A stretch of 47,909 nt of DNA from CAZEER01 sp964586315 (GTDB lineage Bacteria; Fidelibacterota; Marinisomatia; Marinisomatales; UBA1611). The notes under the pieces were generated by a model. That model made no database searches and was not told the origin of the DNA. It saw only the letters and a list, made by a program, of their open reading frames with translations. The stretch is from positions 1 through 47,909 of the forward strand of contig CAZPHE010000010.1 of assembly GCA_964586315.1 (NCBI GenBank), in the 5' to 3' direction. Positions 13,886 to 23,393 of the stretch are shown here, one piece after another (position 1 is the stretch's first letter; every line of letters begins with the position of its first letter). A program made the position numbers and the translations under genes.

Positions 13886-16297
13886 TTATTCCCTTAGCGA
13901 GTTATTAGATTTTTTTGTTGATGAAAAAACTCCAGGAATTGCAATTTTTAATACATCATTAATCTCTTTAGCAAAATAAAATTTGAGATCCTTTGCAACG
14001 TGTTCTGGTACATCCTCTAAATCTTTTCGGTTATGCTCAGGCAAAATTATTTCTTTTATTCTAGAACGGTGAGCAGCTGTAACTTTCTCTTTTACACCTC
14101 CAATAGGTAAAACATTGCCTCTTAGAGTAATTTCACCAGTCATCGCTATCTTTTCTTTTACAGATATATCTGTTAAAAGAGAAACAAGTGAAGTAACCAT
14201 ACTCACACCAGCAGAAGGACCATCTTTTGGAATTGCCCCTGCTGGAACATGAACATGAATATCAGAATATTCATTAAAAGCAGAATCAATACCAAAAAAT
14301 GTTGCATTGGCTCTAACAAAGGTCAATGCTGCAGAAGCAGATTCTTTCATTACATCCCCTAATTGACCCGTAAGAGTTAGTTTCCCTTTCCCCTTCATTT
14401 TAGTAGATTCTACAAATAGGATGTCACCTCCTGCAGCAGTCCATGCAAGTCCAGTAACAACACCTGGTTTTGTGGCGCGTTCAGCTAATTCAGAATAAAA
14501 CCTTGGTGCACCTAAATAAATTCCTACTTGTTTTTTTGTGATTTTAAATTTTTCAGCCTTTGATTCAACCAAATCTCTGGCAACTTTTCTTAATACATTT
14601 GCAATCTCTCGCTCAAGATTTCTAACACCAGCTTCCCTTGTATAAGATCTAATTAATTCTCTGATAGAATTTATATCAAAAGATACATCATCTTTTGTAA
14701 GTCCATTTTCTTTGATCTGTTTAGGTAAAATATGACGTTTTGCAATTTGTATTTTTTCATCTTCAATATATCCTGAAAAATCAAGAATCTCCATTCTATC
14801 TCTTAATGCTGGCGGGATTGCATCTTGGTAATTTGCAGTTGCAATAAACATTACATTACTTAAATCAAAATCTACTTCAAGATAATGATCGCTAAAAGAA
14901 TGATTTTGTTCAGGGTCCAATACTTCAAGTAATGCGGATGATGGATCCCCTCTAAAATCTGCACCTAGTTTGTCAATTTCATCCAACATAAATACAGGAT
15001 TATTTTTACCTGCTTTTTTTATACTTTGAATGATACGACCAGGCAGTGCTCCAATATATGTTCGACGATGCCCTCTAATTTCTGCCTCATCTCGGACTCC
15101 TCCCAATGATAATCGTACAAACTCTCTTCCCATTGCTCTGGCAATGGATTTACCCAAAGAAGTCTTACCCACTCCCGGAGGACCTCCAAAACATAATATT
15201 GGGCCACGAAGAGTTCCATTTGGATCTTTTTTCTGTTTAAGGTTCCTAACAGCTAAATATTCAATAATCCTTTCCTTCACTTTTCCTAGCCCATAATGAT
15301 CTTCATCTAAAATTTTCATTGCTTTTTTAGTATCAATTCGATCTTTTGTAGATTCACTCCAAGGGAGATCAACTAACCATTCAATATATGTTCTAGAAAC
15401 ATTGTATTCAGGAGATTGAGTAGGTATTCGTGATAATCTATCTAACTCCTTCATTGTTATTTTTTCTGCCTCTTTAGGCATTTTAGCAGCTTTAATTTTA
15501 TTCTCAATTTCCTTTAATTCAACACTACCTTCATCTTCTCCTAATTCTTTTTTAATTGCTTTCATTTGTTCACGTAAATAATATTCCCTCTGAGTTTTGG
15601 TAATTTCATCATGAACTTCTGATTGAATCTCCTCACCTAATTTTATTCTTTGGATTTCTCGCGAAATTAAATTAAGAGCTTTTTCAAGACGAGCCTTAAT
15701 ATCTAATTCTTCTAAAATTTCTTGCTTCTCTTGATTTGAAATAGTAATCACAGAAATTGCTCTATCAGTAAGACGATTTGGTTTTTGAATATTTTTTAAC
15801 ATCCCAGAATGTTCTTCTGTCAGATTGGGAGCGACTTTCATTAAATCTTCAAAAGCCTGCCTTAAATTATTTGTTAGTGCATCTATTTCAAGATGATCTT
15901 CAATTGGTTTATCCTCTAATAGATCAATTGCAACCGTAAAGTAGGGCTCCTTTTGAATATACTTTAAAATTTTAACTCTAGATATACCTTGAACAATCGC
16001 TGATTTACTATTATCAGGCATATCAAACACTTTAAGTACCTGTGCTAACGTTCCATATGCATAAAGATCCTCAGGTTTTGGATCTTCTATAGCCCCGTCC
16101 TCTTGCGCAACGACAATGATATAACGATCTTTTGGATCAAGTTCATCAATTAGTTTGAGACTCCGATCTCGACCTATATAAATTGGGATTACTTGTTGAG
16201 GAAATAAAACTGTATTACGCAGGGGCATAACCGGATATTGGTCAACATTTTCTACTTTAAAATCATCAATTTCTTTTTCAGATAATTTTTTAGGCAT
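13886..16297 (-). CDS. lon: ATP-dependent protease Lon
   Basis: The 803-residue protein has the full Lon layout. The N-terminal substrate domain has YPVMPLRNTVLFP (about 20-32). A coiled linker has REYYLREQMKAIKKELGE. The AAA+ module has GGPPGVGKTS (about 370) and FMLDEIDKLG, with an arginine-finger region. The protease domain has KDGPSAGVSM (catalytic Ser, about 695) and a later catalytic Lys. It degrades damaged and regulatory proteins in the cytosol. It follows lipA by about 130 nt, with a small hairpin in between. Length matches the family. Confidence 0.97.
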   Translation of the reverse strand: MPKKLSEKEIDDFKVENVDQYPVMPLRNTVLFPQQVIPIYIGRDRSLKLIDELDPKDRYIIVVAQEDGAIEDPKPEDLYAYGTLAQVLKVFDMPDNSKSAIVQGISRVKILKYIQKEPYFTVAIDLLEDKPIEDHLEIDALTNNLRQAFEDLMKVAPNLTEEHSGMLKNIQKPNRLTDRAISVITISNQEKQEILEELDIKARLEKALNLISREIQRIKLGEEIQSEVHDEITKTQREYYLREQMKAIKKELGEDEGSVELKEIENKIKAAKMPKEAEKITMKELDRLSRIPTQSPEYNVSRTYIEWLVDLPWSESTKDRIDTKKAMKILDEDHYGLGKVKERIIEYLAVRNLKQKKDPNGTLRGPILCFGGPPGVGKTSLGKSIARAMGREFVRLSLGGVRDEAEIRGHRRTYIGALPGRIIQSIKKAGKNNPVFMLDEIDKLGADFRGDPSSALLEVLDPEQNHSFSDHYLEVDFDLSNVMFIATANYQDAIPPALRDRMEILDFSGYIEDEKIQIAKRHILPKQIKENGLTKDDVSFDINSIRELIRSYTREAGVRNLEREIANVLRKVARDLVESKAEKFKITKKQVGIYLGAPRFYSELAERATKPGVVTGLAWTAAGGDILFVESTKMKGKGKLTLTGQLGDVMKESASAALTFVRANATFFGIDSAFNEYSDIHVHVPAGAIPKDGPSAGVSMVTSLVSLLTDISVKEKIAMTGEITLRGNVLPIGGVKEKVTAAHRSRIKEIILPEHNRKDLEDVPEHVAKDLKFYFAKEINDVLKIAIPGVFSSTKKSNNSLRE

Positions 16298-16343
16298 AAA
16301 AGTCCTTTAAATAAAAATAAGTACTATTAAAGTTACAAGCATT

Positions 16344-16362
16344 ATGCCAAAGAGGATGGCAT
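16344..16362. repeat. Small hairpin in the lon upstream region
   Basis: ATGCCA, seven bases, TGGCAT is a perfect 6-bp inverted repeat about 47-65 nt before the lon start. There is no T-run. It could be an operator for a stress regulator of lon or part of the lipA 3' end. No known heat-shock operator (such as CIRCE) matches. Confidence 0.3.
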
Positions 16363-16426
16363 GTTGAAAAGTCTTTTAAAATTTCTTTTAATATGCAATT
16401 TTGTCATAAAATTAAGTTTTCAATTA

Positions 16427-17275
16427 TTAAACACATTCATCTGCGTGGTAAGAACTGCGAACTAAAGATCCTGATTTCACAGTTTGGAACCCCATCTCTA
16501 AACCAATTTGTTCATAATCACTGAATTCTTCTTGATTTACATAACGATCAACAGGTAAATGATTTTTGGTTGGTTGCAAATATTGACCAATAGTGAAAAT
16601 CTCTACTCCGATATCAACTATTTGCTTCATTGTTTCCACTACTTCTGAAAAACTCTCTCCAAGACCAACCATCATGCCAGTTTTTGTTTTCATTTTATTC
16701 TTCACAGCAAAACTTAAAACATCTAAACTTATTTTCCAGTTTGCTTGAGTACGTACTTTTCTACTTATTCTTTCAATACATTCTACATTATGGCTAAATA
16801 TTTCAGGTTTAGCATTAAAAACTTTTAAAAGAGAAAATTTATTGCCTTTGAAATCTGGAGTAAGAACTTCAACATTACAGTCTGGAACATTATGGTGTAT
16901 TTGCTCTATTGTTTCAGCCCAAATGCTTGCACCATAATCAATTTTCATATCATCTCTATCAACTGATGTGATTACGACATGTTTTAATTTCATCTTTTTT
17001 ACAACCATAGCTGAACGATAAGGTTCTAACGGATCATTCCAAATAGGTTTACCAGTTTTAACAGAGCAAAAACCACAGGCTCTAGTACATATATCACCTA
17101 AAATCATTAAGGTTGCAGTTCCACGATCCCAGCATTCATAAATATTTGGACAACGTGCTTCTTCACAAACTGTATGCAATTTATTTTTCTGAACTACTTC
17201 ATTAACAAATCGATATCCATTAGATATTTTTAATCGAATTTTTGGTTTTAATGTTTTAGGTAAAATATTTATCAT
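16427..17275 (-). CDS. lipA: Lipoyl synthase
   Basis: The 282-residue radical-SAM enzyme inserts two sulfurs into octanoyl groups on lipoyl domains. It shows the auxiliary-cluster cysteines CEEARCPNIYEC (about 38-49), the radical-SAM CxxxCxxC in CTRACGFC (about 64-71), VITSVDRDD, the IFSHNVE strand and the C-terminal SLVRSSYHA, whose Ser binds the auxiliary cluster. It is the last gene of the 2-oxoacid dehydrogenase operon. Its ATG overlaps the methyltransferase stop as TAATG. LipB and the E2 substrate are encoded in the same operon. Confidence 0.97.
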   Translation of the reverse strand: MINILPKTLKPKIRLKISNGYRFVNEVVQKNKLHTVCEEARCPNIYECWDRGTATLMILGDICTRACGFCSVKTGKPIWNDPLEPYRSAMVVKKMKLKHVVITSVDRDDMKIDYGASIWAETIEQIHHNVPDCNVEVLTPDFKGNKFSLLKVFNAKPEIFSHNVECIERISRKVRTQANWKISLDVLSFAVKNKMKTKTGMMVGLGESFSEVVETMKQIVDIGVEIFTIGQYLQPTKNHLPVDRYVNQEEFSDYEQIGLEMGFQTVKSGSLVRSSYHADECV

Positions 17276-18096
17276 TAAATTTTCTTAAATAAATAAATCA
17301 TGTATTTTCTGTATTTTCGGAATAATGAACTATCAATCAAATCAAGTTGATCTTTCTTTTCACGCCATTTAGATTTAATAATTTTACCAACTAAAGCTGC
17401 CAATTGGGGGAATTTTTTTTTAGTAGAATAAATACCATAGTCAATTGATGGATTTATAAAGCGGTTAACAAAATATTTCGCATAATCAAGTGTCAACATT
17501 GTGTTTTCAGTCTGATCATATTCTTTAATAAGCTTAAAACCAAAATTTTTTGCACTTAATAAATATCTTTCTATATCATGAGAAGACTTTAAATGCGGGC
17601 TTTTTGAAAAATCCCTAAAATGGATAAAATAATCTGATGCTAATAAATAACCTCCATCCCGGAGCGTCTCTCGTGCTTTTGCAAATCCATCATCAATATT
17701 TATATAGCATGCACTTTCACTTTCTAATATAAGATCATAATTTTTATGTGGTTCAAATTTTTCAAACTTGCAATGATAGAACGGAACTTCACCATTAAAT
17801 TTTTCTTTAATGATTAACTTTTGAAAATCATCTGGTGATAGGGTTTCTACTATATATCCTTTATTTATCAAAAATGCAGTGTTTCCACCTATTCCACATC
17901 CTACATCTAAGATTAAATCTACTTTTTTAGGTATAAAAGATTCTAAATGTTCTATATAACGTAATTGTGCATCTTTTATTCCCTGGAGAGTAATGGATTC
18001 TATTTCAATCGAATTTGGTTCGTCCCAAAACCCATAATGAAGATAAGCGGATTGTATTGTTTCAGAGTATAATTTTAATACATGGTCAATAGGCAT
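17275..18096 (-). CDS. SAM-dependent methyltransferase of unknown substrate
   Basis: The 273-residue protein has LHYGFWDEP (about 19-27), a pre-motif seen in sterol, tocopherol and cyclopropane-type methyltransferases. Then come motif I LILDVGCGIGGNTAFLINKG, YDLILESESACYI as motif II, and LRDGGYLLASDYF. The C-terminal 90 residues are rich in aromatic and Lys residues and resemble the small-molecule/lipid branch. Its start and stop overlap E2 and lipA by one base each (TAATG), so it is translated with them. No lipoate-pathway methyltransferase is known to me. The reaction is not identified. Confidence 0.8.
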   Translation of the reverse strand: MPIDHVLKLYSETIQSAYLHYGFWDEPNSIEIESITLQGIKDAQLRYIEHLESFIPKKVDLILDVGCGIGGNTAFLINKGYIVETLSPDDFQKLIIKEKFNGEVPFYHCKFEKFEPHKNYDLILESESACYINIDDGFAKARETLRDGGYLLASDYFIHFRDFSKSPHLKSSHDIERYLLSAKNFGFKLIKEYDQTENTMLTLDYAKYFVNRFINPSIDYGIYSTKKKFPQLAALVGKIIKSKWREKKDQLDLIDSSLFRKYRKYMIYLFKKI

Positions 18097-19352
18097 TAAA
18101 AAACCGAATCGAGTGACATTGTTTCAAGATAATGTTTTACTTTGCAAATAAATTTTGATCCACCTGCACCGTCAATAAGTCTATGATCAAAGCCAAGTGA
18201 GAGTACCATCATACTGCAAATAGCTATTGCATCTCCACTAGCAGACTTTACAACTTGTGGTTGTTTTTTTATTTTCCCAACCCCAAGGATCCCAACGTTA
18301 GGTTGATTAATAATTGGTGTACCAATAGAAACACCAAAAACTCCAAAATTTGTAATTGTAAATGTGGATCCTGATAATTCATCTGGACTGATAGAGCCAT
18401 TTCTAGCTTTATTTGCAGTATTATTAACTGCGCGACACAATCCTAAAAAGTTTTTTTCTTCGCATTTAGTAATGCAAGGCACCATTAGACCATCTTCAAT
18501 AGCAACTGCCAAACCTATATTGATGTTTTTATGATAATTAACTAACGTCCCATTTATCGTAGAATTCATTTCTGGAAAATCCTTGAGTGATTTAATTACA
18601 GCATCTAATAAAAAAGGTGTATAGGTTAAATTAAATCCCTCTTTTTCTTTGAATGAATTTTCTTTCTTTATAACAAAATCCACTATTTTAGTCATATCAA
18701 CTTCTATCATAACATAAGCATGAGCAGACGTATCCAAACTCTCTTTCATATGTTTCCCTATTAGTTTTCTTATATGGCTCATTTCTTCTAATCGTCCACT
18801 AGCCGGACTGCTAATAGGTTGAGTCTCCACTATACCAGGTTGTGGAGATTTTTGTTGTTTATCTATATAAGACAAGATATCTTTTTTAGTAACACGACCT
18901 GCACGACCTGTCCCTTTAATTTGCTCCAATTCAGTTAATGGTAATTCATTTTCCCCTGCAATTTTCATTACAACTGGAGTATAAAATCTTTTTGATTTTA
19001 TGTTAGGTTGGGATTCTTTTGTTGGTTTAAATGAACTTTTTTGAGCAACTCGAGATTCTAAATCAGGAATATTCTCTTGGTCCTTTTTTTTGGAGTTAAT
19101 TGATATATTATCTTCATCGGTATCAATTCTTGCTATCACTTCCCCTACCTTCTTTACATCATTAGGCTCAGCTAAAATCTCTATTATAATTCCTGATGAT
19201 GATGATGGAATTTCAGAATCTACTTTATCAGTCCCAATTTCTAATAGGATTTCATCAAGTTCAATAGTATCTCCAACCTTTTTACGCCATTCCAGAATGG
19301 TACCTTCGGTTATGGATTCACCCATTTTAGGCATTATAACATCAACTTTCAT
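18096..19352 (-). CDS. 2-oxoacid dehydrogenase E2, dihydrolipoamide acyltransferase
   Basis: The 418-residue protein has three parts. The lipoyl domain (about 1-78) has the lipoylated Lys in EIGTDKVDSEI. The peripheral E1/E3-binding domain (about 125-165) is RFYTPVVMKIAGENELPL with IKGTGRAGRVTKKDIL. The acyltransferase domain (about 190-415) ends with the catalytic HxxxDG as DHRLIDGAGG. It moves acyl groups from E1 to CoA. One lipoyl domain and the sequence style fit branched-chain E2, but pyruvate or 2-oxoglutarate use cannot be excluded. It sits directly after the fused E1 gene with no gap. Confidence 0.93.
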   Translation of the reverse strand: MKVDVIMPKMGESITEGTILEWRKKVGDTIELDEILLEIGTDKVDSEIPSSSSGIIIEILAEPNDVKKVGEVIARIDTDEDNISINSKKKDQENIPDLESRVAQKSSFKPTKESQPNIKSKRFYTPVVMKIAGENELPLTELEQIKGTGRAGRVTKKDILSYIDKQQKSPQPGIVETQPISSPASGRLEEMSHIRKLIGKHMKESLDTSAHAYVMIEVDMTKIVDFVIKKENSFKEKEGFNLTYTPFLLDAVIKSLKDFPEMNSTINGTLVNYHKNINIGLAVAIEDGLMVPCITKCEEKNFLGLCRAVNNTANKARNGSISPDELSGSTFTITNFGVFGVSIGTPIINQPNVGILGVGKIKKQPQVVKSASGDAIAICSMMVLSLGFDHRLIDGAGGSKFICKVKHYLETMSLDSVF

Positions 19353-21356
19353 TTAATACTCCAATAACTCTTGAATAGCATTTGCTATATCTTCAGTTTG
19401 TGGTAGGACTTCTTCTTCTAAATACCAATTAAAAGGTATTGGTGAATCTTTTGCAGCAACTCTTAGCACTGGTCCATCTAATAATTCAAAATACTTATCA
19501 ACAATTTGTGCTGAAATTTCAGCCCCGGGACCATTCGTTAAATTATCTTCATATACTATTAGAACCTTACCAGTTTTTTTAAGTGAACGTTCAATTAATT
19601 CGATATCCAGAGGATTTAACGTTCTTAGGTCTATAATCTCTACTTTGTCATCTCCTACCTGCAATTGTTGTACAGCTTCAATGGATTTTTGAACCATTGC
19701 ACCCCAAGTTATTATGGTAACTTCATCTCCTTTTGAGATAATACGTCCTTTACCAAAAGGCAAGAGATAATTCTCATCAGGTTCATCTGTAGCTGCATAT
19801 CCTTGCCGATAAAGCCCTTTATGCTCCATAAATAGAACGGGATCATTCATTCTACAAGCCATTTTTAATAAACCCTTAGCATCTGCTGCGCAGGAAGGAT
19901 AAACTAAATATATTCCAGGCATATGAATGAAATATCCATCTATTGATTGGCTATGGTATATGGCACCATGGATGTAACCACCTACAGGAACCCTTATCAC
20001 TATTGGGCATTCCCATTGATTGTTGGATCTATAGCGTAATGTGACTACTTCATTTCTTATTTGCATCATTGCAGTCCATATATAATCACCAAATTGAATT
20101 TCAACAACAGGCTTATAGCCGGTTAAAGCCATTCCAATTGCTGTGCCTATAATTGAGGATTCTGCCAAAGGTGAATTAAAAACTCTATCCTTACCAAAAG
20201 AATCTGTTAAACCTTTTGTTGCAGTAAAAACACCACCTTTAGGATCTGCAATATCTTGACCATAAACTATCATTTTATTATTCTGGGTCATCTCCTCATG
20301 CAAAGCATGATTAATTGCATCAACCATGACAATTTTATCTGATATAGATTCATATCCTGACTTAATCATTTTTTTATCATTGCTATAAACAAATTCTAAT
20401 GCTGTCTCAGGTTTAGGATATGACTGTTGGTCAGCCCATTCTGAATCCTGATCCACCTGTAATTCAACATCACTTCTAATTTTTTGAAATTCTTCATCAT
20501 AAATTAATTTTTCTTTTATACAAAGAGATTCCATTAATTTTAATGGATCTCTTTTTTTATCATTTTTAAGTGATTGGTCGGATCTGTATTTCCTTTGATC
20601 ATCTGAACTTGAATGCGGTAAAAGCCTTACTACATTTGAAATGATAATTGATGGTCCTTTTCCTTTCCTTGCTCTCTCAAATGCCAATTTAAAAGCAAGG
20701 TGTGCTTCAAAAAAGTTGGTGCCATCTACGTTGTATCTAGAAAGATTTTTATAGCCTGAAGTCATTGAATAAACTGAATCCGCCATTTGCTCAGATCTAT
20801 GAGTAGAAATAGCATATTCATTATCTTGTATGTGAAAAATTAAAGGTGCCTTGGCGTTACTTGCCCAGTTCAAAGCCTCATGAAAATCGCCTTGACTAGT
20901 CGTACCTTCTCCAGCGGAAACATAAACTACATCTTTAGTTTTTTCCATTTTACATGCCAAGCCACATCCAACTGCCTGTAAAAATTGTGTTCCTGTAGGG
21001 CTTGATTGACTTACAATTCTTAAATCTTTATGGCCAAAATGCTGAGGCATTTGTCTTCCACCTGAATTTGGATCATCTGCCTTAGCTAAAAAGCTAAGTA
21101 ATTGTTCCCTAGAAGTCATCCCTAATCCGATACAATAAGCGCCATCTCTATAATAAGGGAAAGACCAATCTTCTCCCGGACGAATTAATATTGCAGCAGC
21201 CAGTTGGGCAGCCTCATGGCCAGAAGCACCAATATGAAAATAACTCTTACCTTGTTTTAATAAAATAAGCATTTTTTCATCTAATCTTCTAGACAGTGCC
21301 ATCTTCCGATAAATATCTAGAATCTGTTTTTTAGTAAATCCGTATAAACGTGCCAA
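19353..21356 (-). CDS. 2-oxoacid dehydrogenase E1, fused alpha and beta subunits
   Basis: The 667-residue protein joins two usual subunits. The alpha half (about 1-330) holds the thiamine-diphosphate motif GEGTTSQGDFHEALNWAS with DNEYAIST, and GRQMPQHFG near the substrate channel. The beta half (about 335-667) begins DKIVMVDAINHALHEEM and carries VYGQDIADPKGGVF, PLAESSIIGTAIGMALTG and HSQS. The branched-chain (2-oxoisovalerate) type is favoured by the alpha-half style. The fusion is known in several bacterial groups, so it is not novel. It decarboxylates the oxoacid and loads the acyl group on E2. It lies 7 nt after lipB. Confidence 0.93.
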   Translation of the reverse strand: MARLYGFTKKQILDIYRKMALSRRLDEKMLILLKQGKSYFHIGASGHEAAQLAAAILIRPGEDWSFPYYRDGAYCIGLGMTSREQLLSFLAKADDPNSGGRQMPQHFGHKDLRIVSQSSPTGTQFLQAVGCGLACKMEKTKDVVYVSAGEGTTSQGDFHEALNWASNAKAPLIFHIQDNEYAISTHRSEQMADSVYSMTSGYKNLSRYNVDGTNFFEAHLAFKLAFERARKGKGPSIIISNVVRLLPHSSSDDQRKYRSDQSLKNDKKRDPLKLMESLCIKEKLIYDEEFQKIRSDVELQVDQDSEWADQQSYPKPETALEFVYSNDKKMIKSGYESISDKIVMVDAINHALHEEMTQNNKMIVYGQDIADPKGGVFTATKGLTDSFGKDRVFNSPLAESSIIGTAIGMALTGYKPVVEIQFGDYIWTAMMQIRNEVVTLRYRSNNQWECPIVIRVPVGGYIHGAIYHSQSIDGYFIHMPGIYLVYPSCAADAKGLLKMACRMNDPVLFMEHKGLYRQGYAATDEPDENYLLPFGKGRIISKGDEVTIITWGAMVQKSIEAVQQLQVGDDKVEIIDLRTLNPLDIELIERSLKKTGKVLIVYEDNLTNGPGAEISAQIVDKYFELLDGPVLRVAAKDSPIPFNWYLEEEVLPQTEDIANAIQELLEY

Positions 21357-21363
21357 AACTTTA

Positions 21364-22002
21364 TTATTTAATAAAATATTCTTTGAATTTTTTTATGACT
21401 GTCATTTTGATTAATTGCATATCTTGTTTTTTACCCATTAATCGCTCCATAGATGTTATCCCACAATGAAAAATACCACATGGAATAATTCCTTCATAAA
21501 ATTTTAGATCAGGGTTTACATTTAGTGAAAAACCATGCATGGTTACCCATCGACTTATACGGACACCTTGTGCAGCAATTTTTTCATCTTTAACCCAAAC
21601 ACCGGTCAAATTATTTACTCTGTGCGCAAAAATACCAAATTCAAATAAACTATCTATTATAATTTGCTCTAAAATACGCATATACCAATTCACACTTTTT
21701 TTATAATTAGATAAATTTATTATAGGATAACCTACTAATTGACCTGGTCCATGAAAGGTTATATCACCTCCTCTATCAATATTAAACACATCAATAGATT
21801 CATCTCTATTTTGGAGTAAATGATTTTCATCCGCATTTTTTCCTAAGGTATAAACAGGGTCATGTTCTACTAAAATTAACGTATCATCAACTAATCCTTT
21901 AATACGTTTTTGATGTATATCTTTTTGATGATTCCAAATTTTCTTATAGGGTTGGTGACCAAGGTCTTGGATAGTTAATCTATTTTTAGCTTTTTTAATC
22001 AT
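21364..22002 (-). CDS. lipB: Octanoyl-[acyl carrier protein] transferase
   Basis: I start this 212-residue protein at ATG 22002 (MIKKAKNRLTIQDLG), two bases after the lpd stop. A longer frame into lpd gives an unrelated N-terminus. The sequence has LILVEHDPVYTLGKNAD, then RGGDITFHGPGQLVGYPI and VWVKDEKIAAQGVRISRWVT with the catalytic Lys, and FYEGIIPCGI with the catalytic Cys. It moves octanoate from ACP onto lipoyl domains, the step before LipA. The placement between lpd and E1 is consistent with supply of lipoyl groups for this complex. Confidence 0.95.
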   Translation of the reverse strand: MIKKAKNRLTIQDLGHQPYKKIWNHQKDIHQKRIKGLVDDTLILVEHDPVYTLGKNADENHLLQNRDESIDVFNIDRGGDITFHGPGQLVGYPIINLSNYKKSVNWYMRILEQIIIDSLFEFGIFAHRVNNLTGVWVKDEKIAAQGVRISRWVTMHGFSLNVNPDLKFYEGIIPCGIFHCGITSMERLMGKKQDMQLIKMTVIKKFKEYFIK

Positions 22003-22004
22003 GG

Positions 22005-23393
22005 TTATTGATGGATAGCAGACCCAAATGCATCTAAAGCTGCTTCCATAATTGCTTCTGATAAAGTAGGATGCGCATGCACTGTCATTGCTAAATCTTC
22101 CCAAGTAGTTTCTAATCCCTTTGCAATACCAAGTTCACCTATAAGCTCTGTGGCCTCAAAACCAACAATATGTGCACCTAACAATTCTCCATATTTTGAA
22201 TCAAAAACTAATTTAACAAATCCCGTTGTATCACCAACAGCCATCGCTTTTCCACTGGCTTTGAAAAAGAATTTCCCAACTTTGATATCATACCCTGCTT
22301 CTTTAGCCTTAAATTCGGTCATGCCAAGAGAGCCAACCTGTGGTTGGCAATATGTACAACTAGGAATATTATTATAATCTACTGGTTTTGCTATAGAACC
22401 TACGGCATGATCAACTGCAAGATGTGCTTGTGCAGACGCCACATGAGCAAGCCAAGGAGATCCAGAAACATCTCCAATAGCATAAATATTTGGAATATTT
22501 GTTTGGTTAAATTCATTTATGGTAATTGCCCCCATATTCACTTTAATTCCTAATTCTTCCAAACCAAGACCTTCTATATTGCCTGTTACACCTATAGCAA
22601 GTAAAGCGACATCACTTTCAATAATATTTTTTTTTCCCTTTTTTTCAGTATAAACTTTGACTTTGTTTTTCAGACACTTAATCTTTAAAACCTTTGTGCC
22701 AGTTGATACATGTATACCAGAAGATTGAAAACATTTTTCTACTTCCTTAGACACATCTACATCTTCAAGAGGAAGAATATAGTCCAACATTTCAATCAAA
22801 TGAATTTCTGTTCCAAATTCATTATAGTAGTAAGCGAATTCACTTCCAATTGCACCAGAACCAACTATAACCATTTTTTTAGGGGGATAATCTAAAACCA
22901 TAGCTTCTTTTGCACTTATAACTTGTTTACCATCAAATTTTAATCCAGGATATGATTTAGATCGTGCTCCAGTTGCTAAGATTATATTTTTGGCTTCTAA
23001 AATTTCATGCTTATTACCATTTTTAACTTTAATGGTGTTTTTTGAAGATAGTTTTCCTTCTCCTTTAATATGTGTGATTTTATTTTTTTTTATTAAAAAT
23101 TCAATCCCCTTACTCAAACGGTCAGATATATCACGACTCCTTTTTATATTTTTCTTAAAATCAACAGAAACACTTTTTACATTTATTCCATATATATCTG
23201 CATGCTTGATACTATGGTATAATTCTGCATTTTTTAATAAAGCCTTAGTTGGAATACATCCCCAATTAAGACATATCCCGCCAAGTTTATCTTTATCAAT
23301 TATACAGACTTTTTTCCCTAATTGTGCCCCTCGAATCGCTGCAACATATCCACCTGGTCCACCTCCTAATACTGCAAGTTCAAATTTTTGCAT
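22005..23393 (-). CDS. lpdA: Dihydrolipoamide dehydrogenase (E3)
   Basis: This 462-residue flavoprotein has the FAD fingerprint LAVLGGGPGGYVAAIRGAQLG, the redox-active GGICLNWGCIPTKALLK, the NAD-binding MVIVGSGAIGSEFAYYY, a second FAD loop in NIYAIGDVSGSP, and the C-terminal dimer motif VHAHPTLSEAIMEA with the catalytic His-Glu pair. It reoxidises dihydrolipoyl groups using NAD. Its ATG overlaps the folE stop as TAATG, and lipB follows by two bases. All expected residues are present. Confidence 0.97.
   Translation of the reverse strand: MQKFELAVLGGGPGGYVAAIRGAQLGKKVCIIDKDKLGGICLNWGCIPTKALLKNAELYHSIKHADIYGINVKSVSVDFKKNIKRSRDISDRLSKGIEFLIKKNKITHIKGEGKLSSKNTIKVKNGNKHEILEAKNIILATGARSKSYPGLKFDGKQVISAKEAMVLDYPPKKMVIVGSGAIGSEFAYYYNEFGTEIHLIEMLDYILPLEDVDVSKEVEKCFQSSGIHVSTGTKVLKIKCLKNKVKVYTEKKGKKNIIESDVALLAIGVTGNIEGLGLEELGIKVNMGAITINEFNQTNIPNIYAIGDVSGSPWLAHVASAQAHLAVDHAVGSIAKPVDYNNIPSCTYCQPQVGSLGMTEFKAKEAGYDIKVGKFFFKASGKAMAVGDTTGFVKLVFDSKYGELLGAHIVGFEATELIGELGIAKGLETTWEDLAMTVHAHPTLSEAIMEAALDAFGSAIHQ

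Noticed and set aside
15019..15296. Open frames on both strands inside lon
   Set aside because: They lie within the strongly conserved AAA+ part of Lon and encode low-complexity, motif-free peptides. They are antisense or shifted shadows.
19353..21356. E1 alpha-beta fusion as a novel fusion
   Set aside because: Fused E1 subunits are known in several bacterial groups. Both halves keep their motifs.
22003..22104. Longer lipB start inside lpd
   Set aside because: The extra 34 residues have no similarity to LipB, and ATG 22002 right after the lpd stop gives the normal N-terminus.
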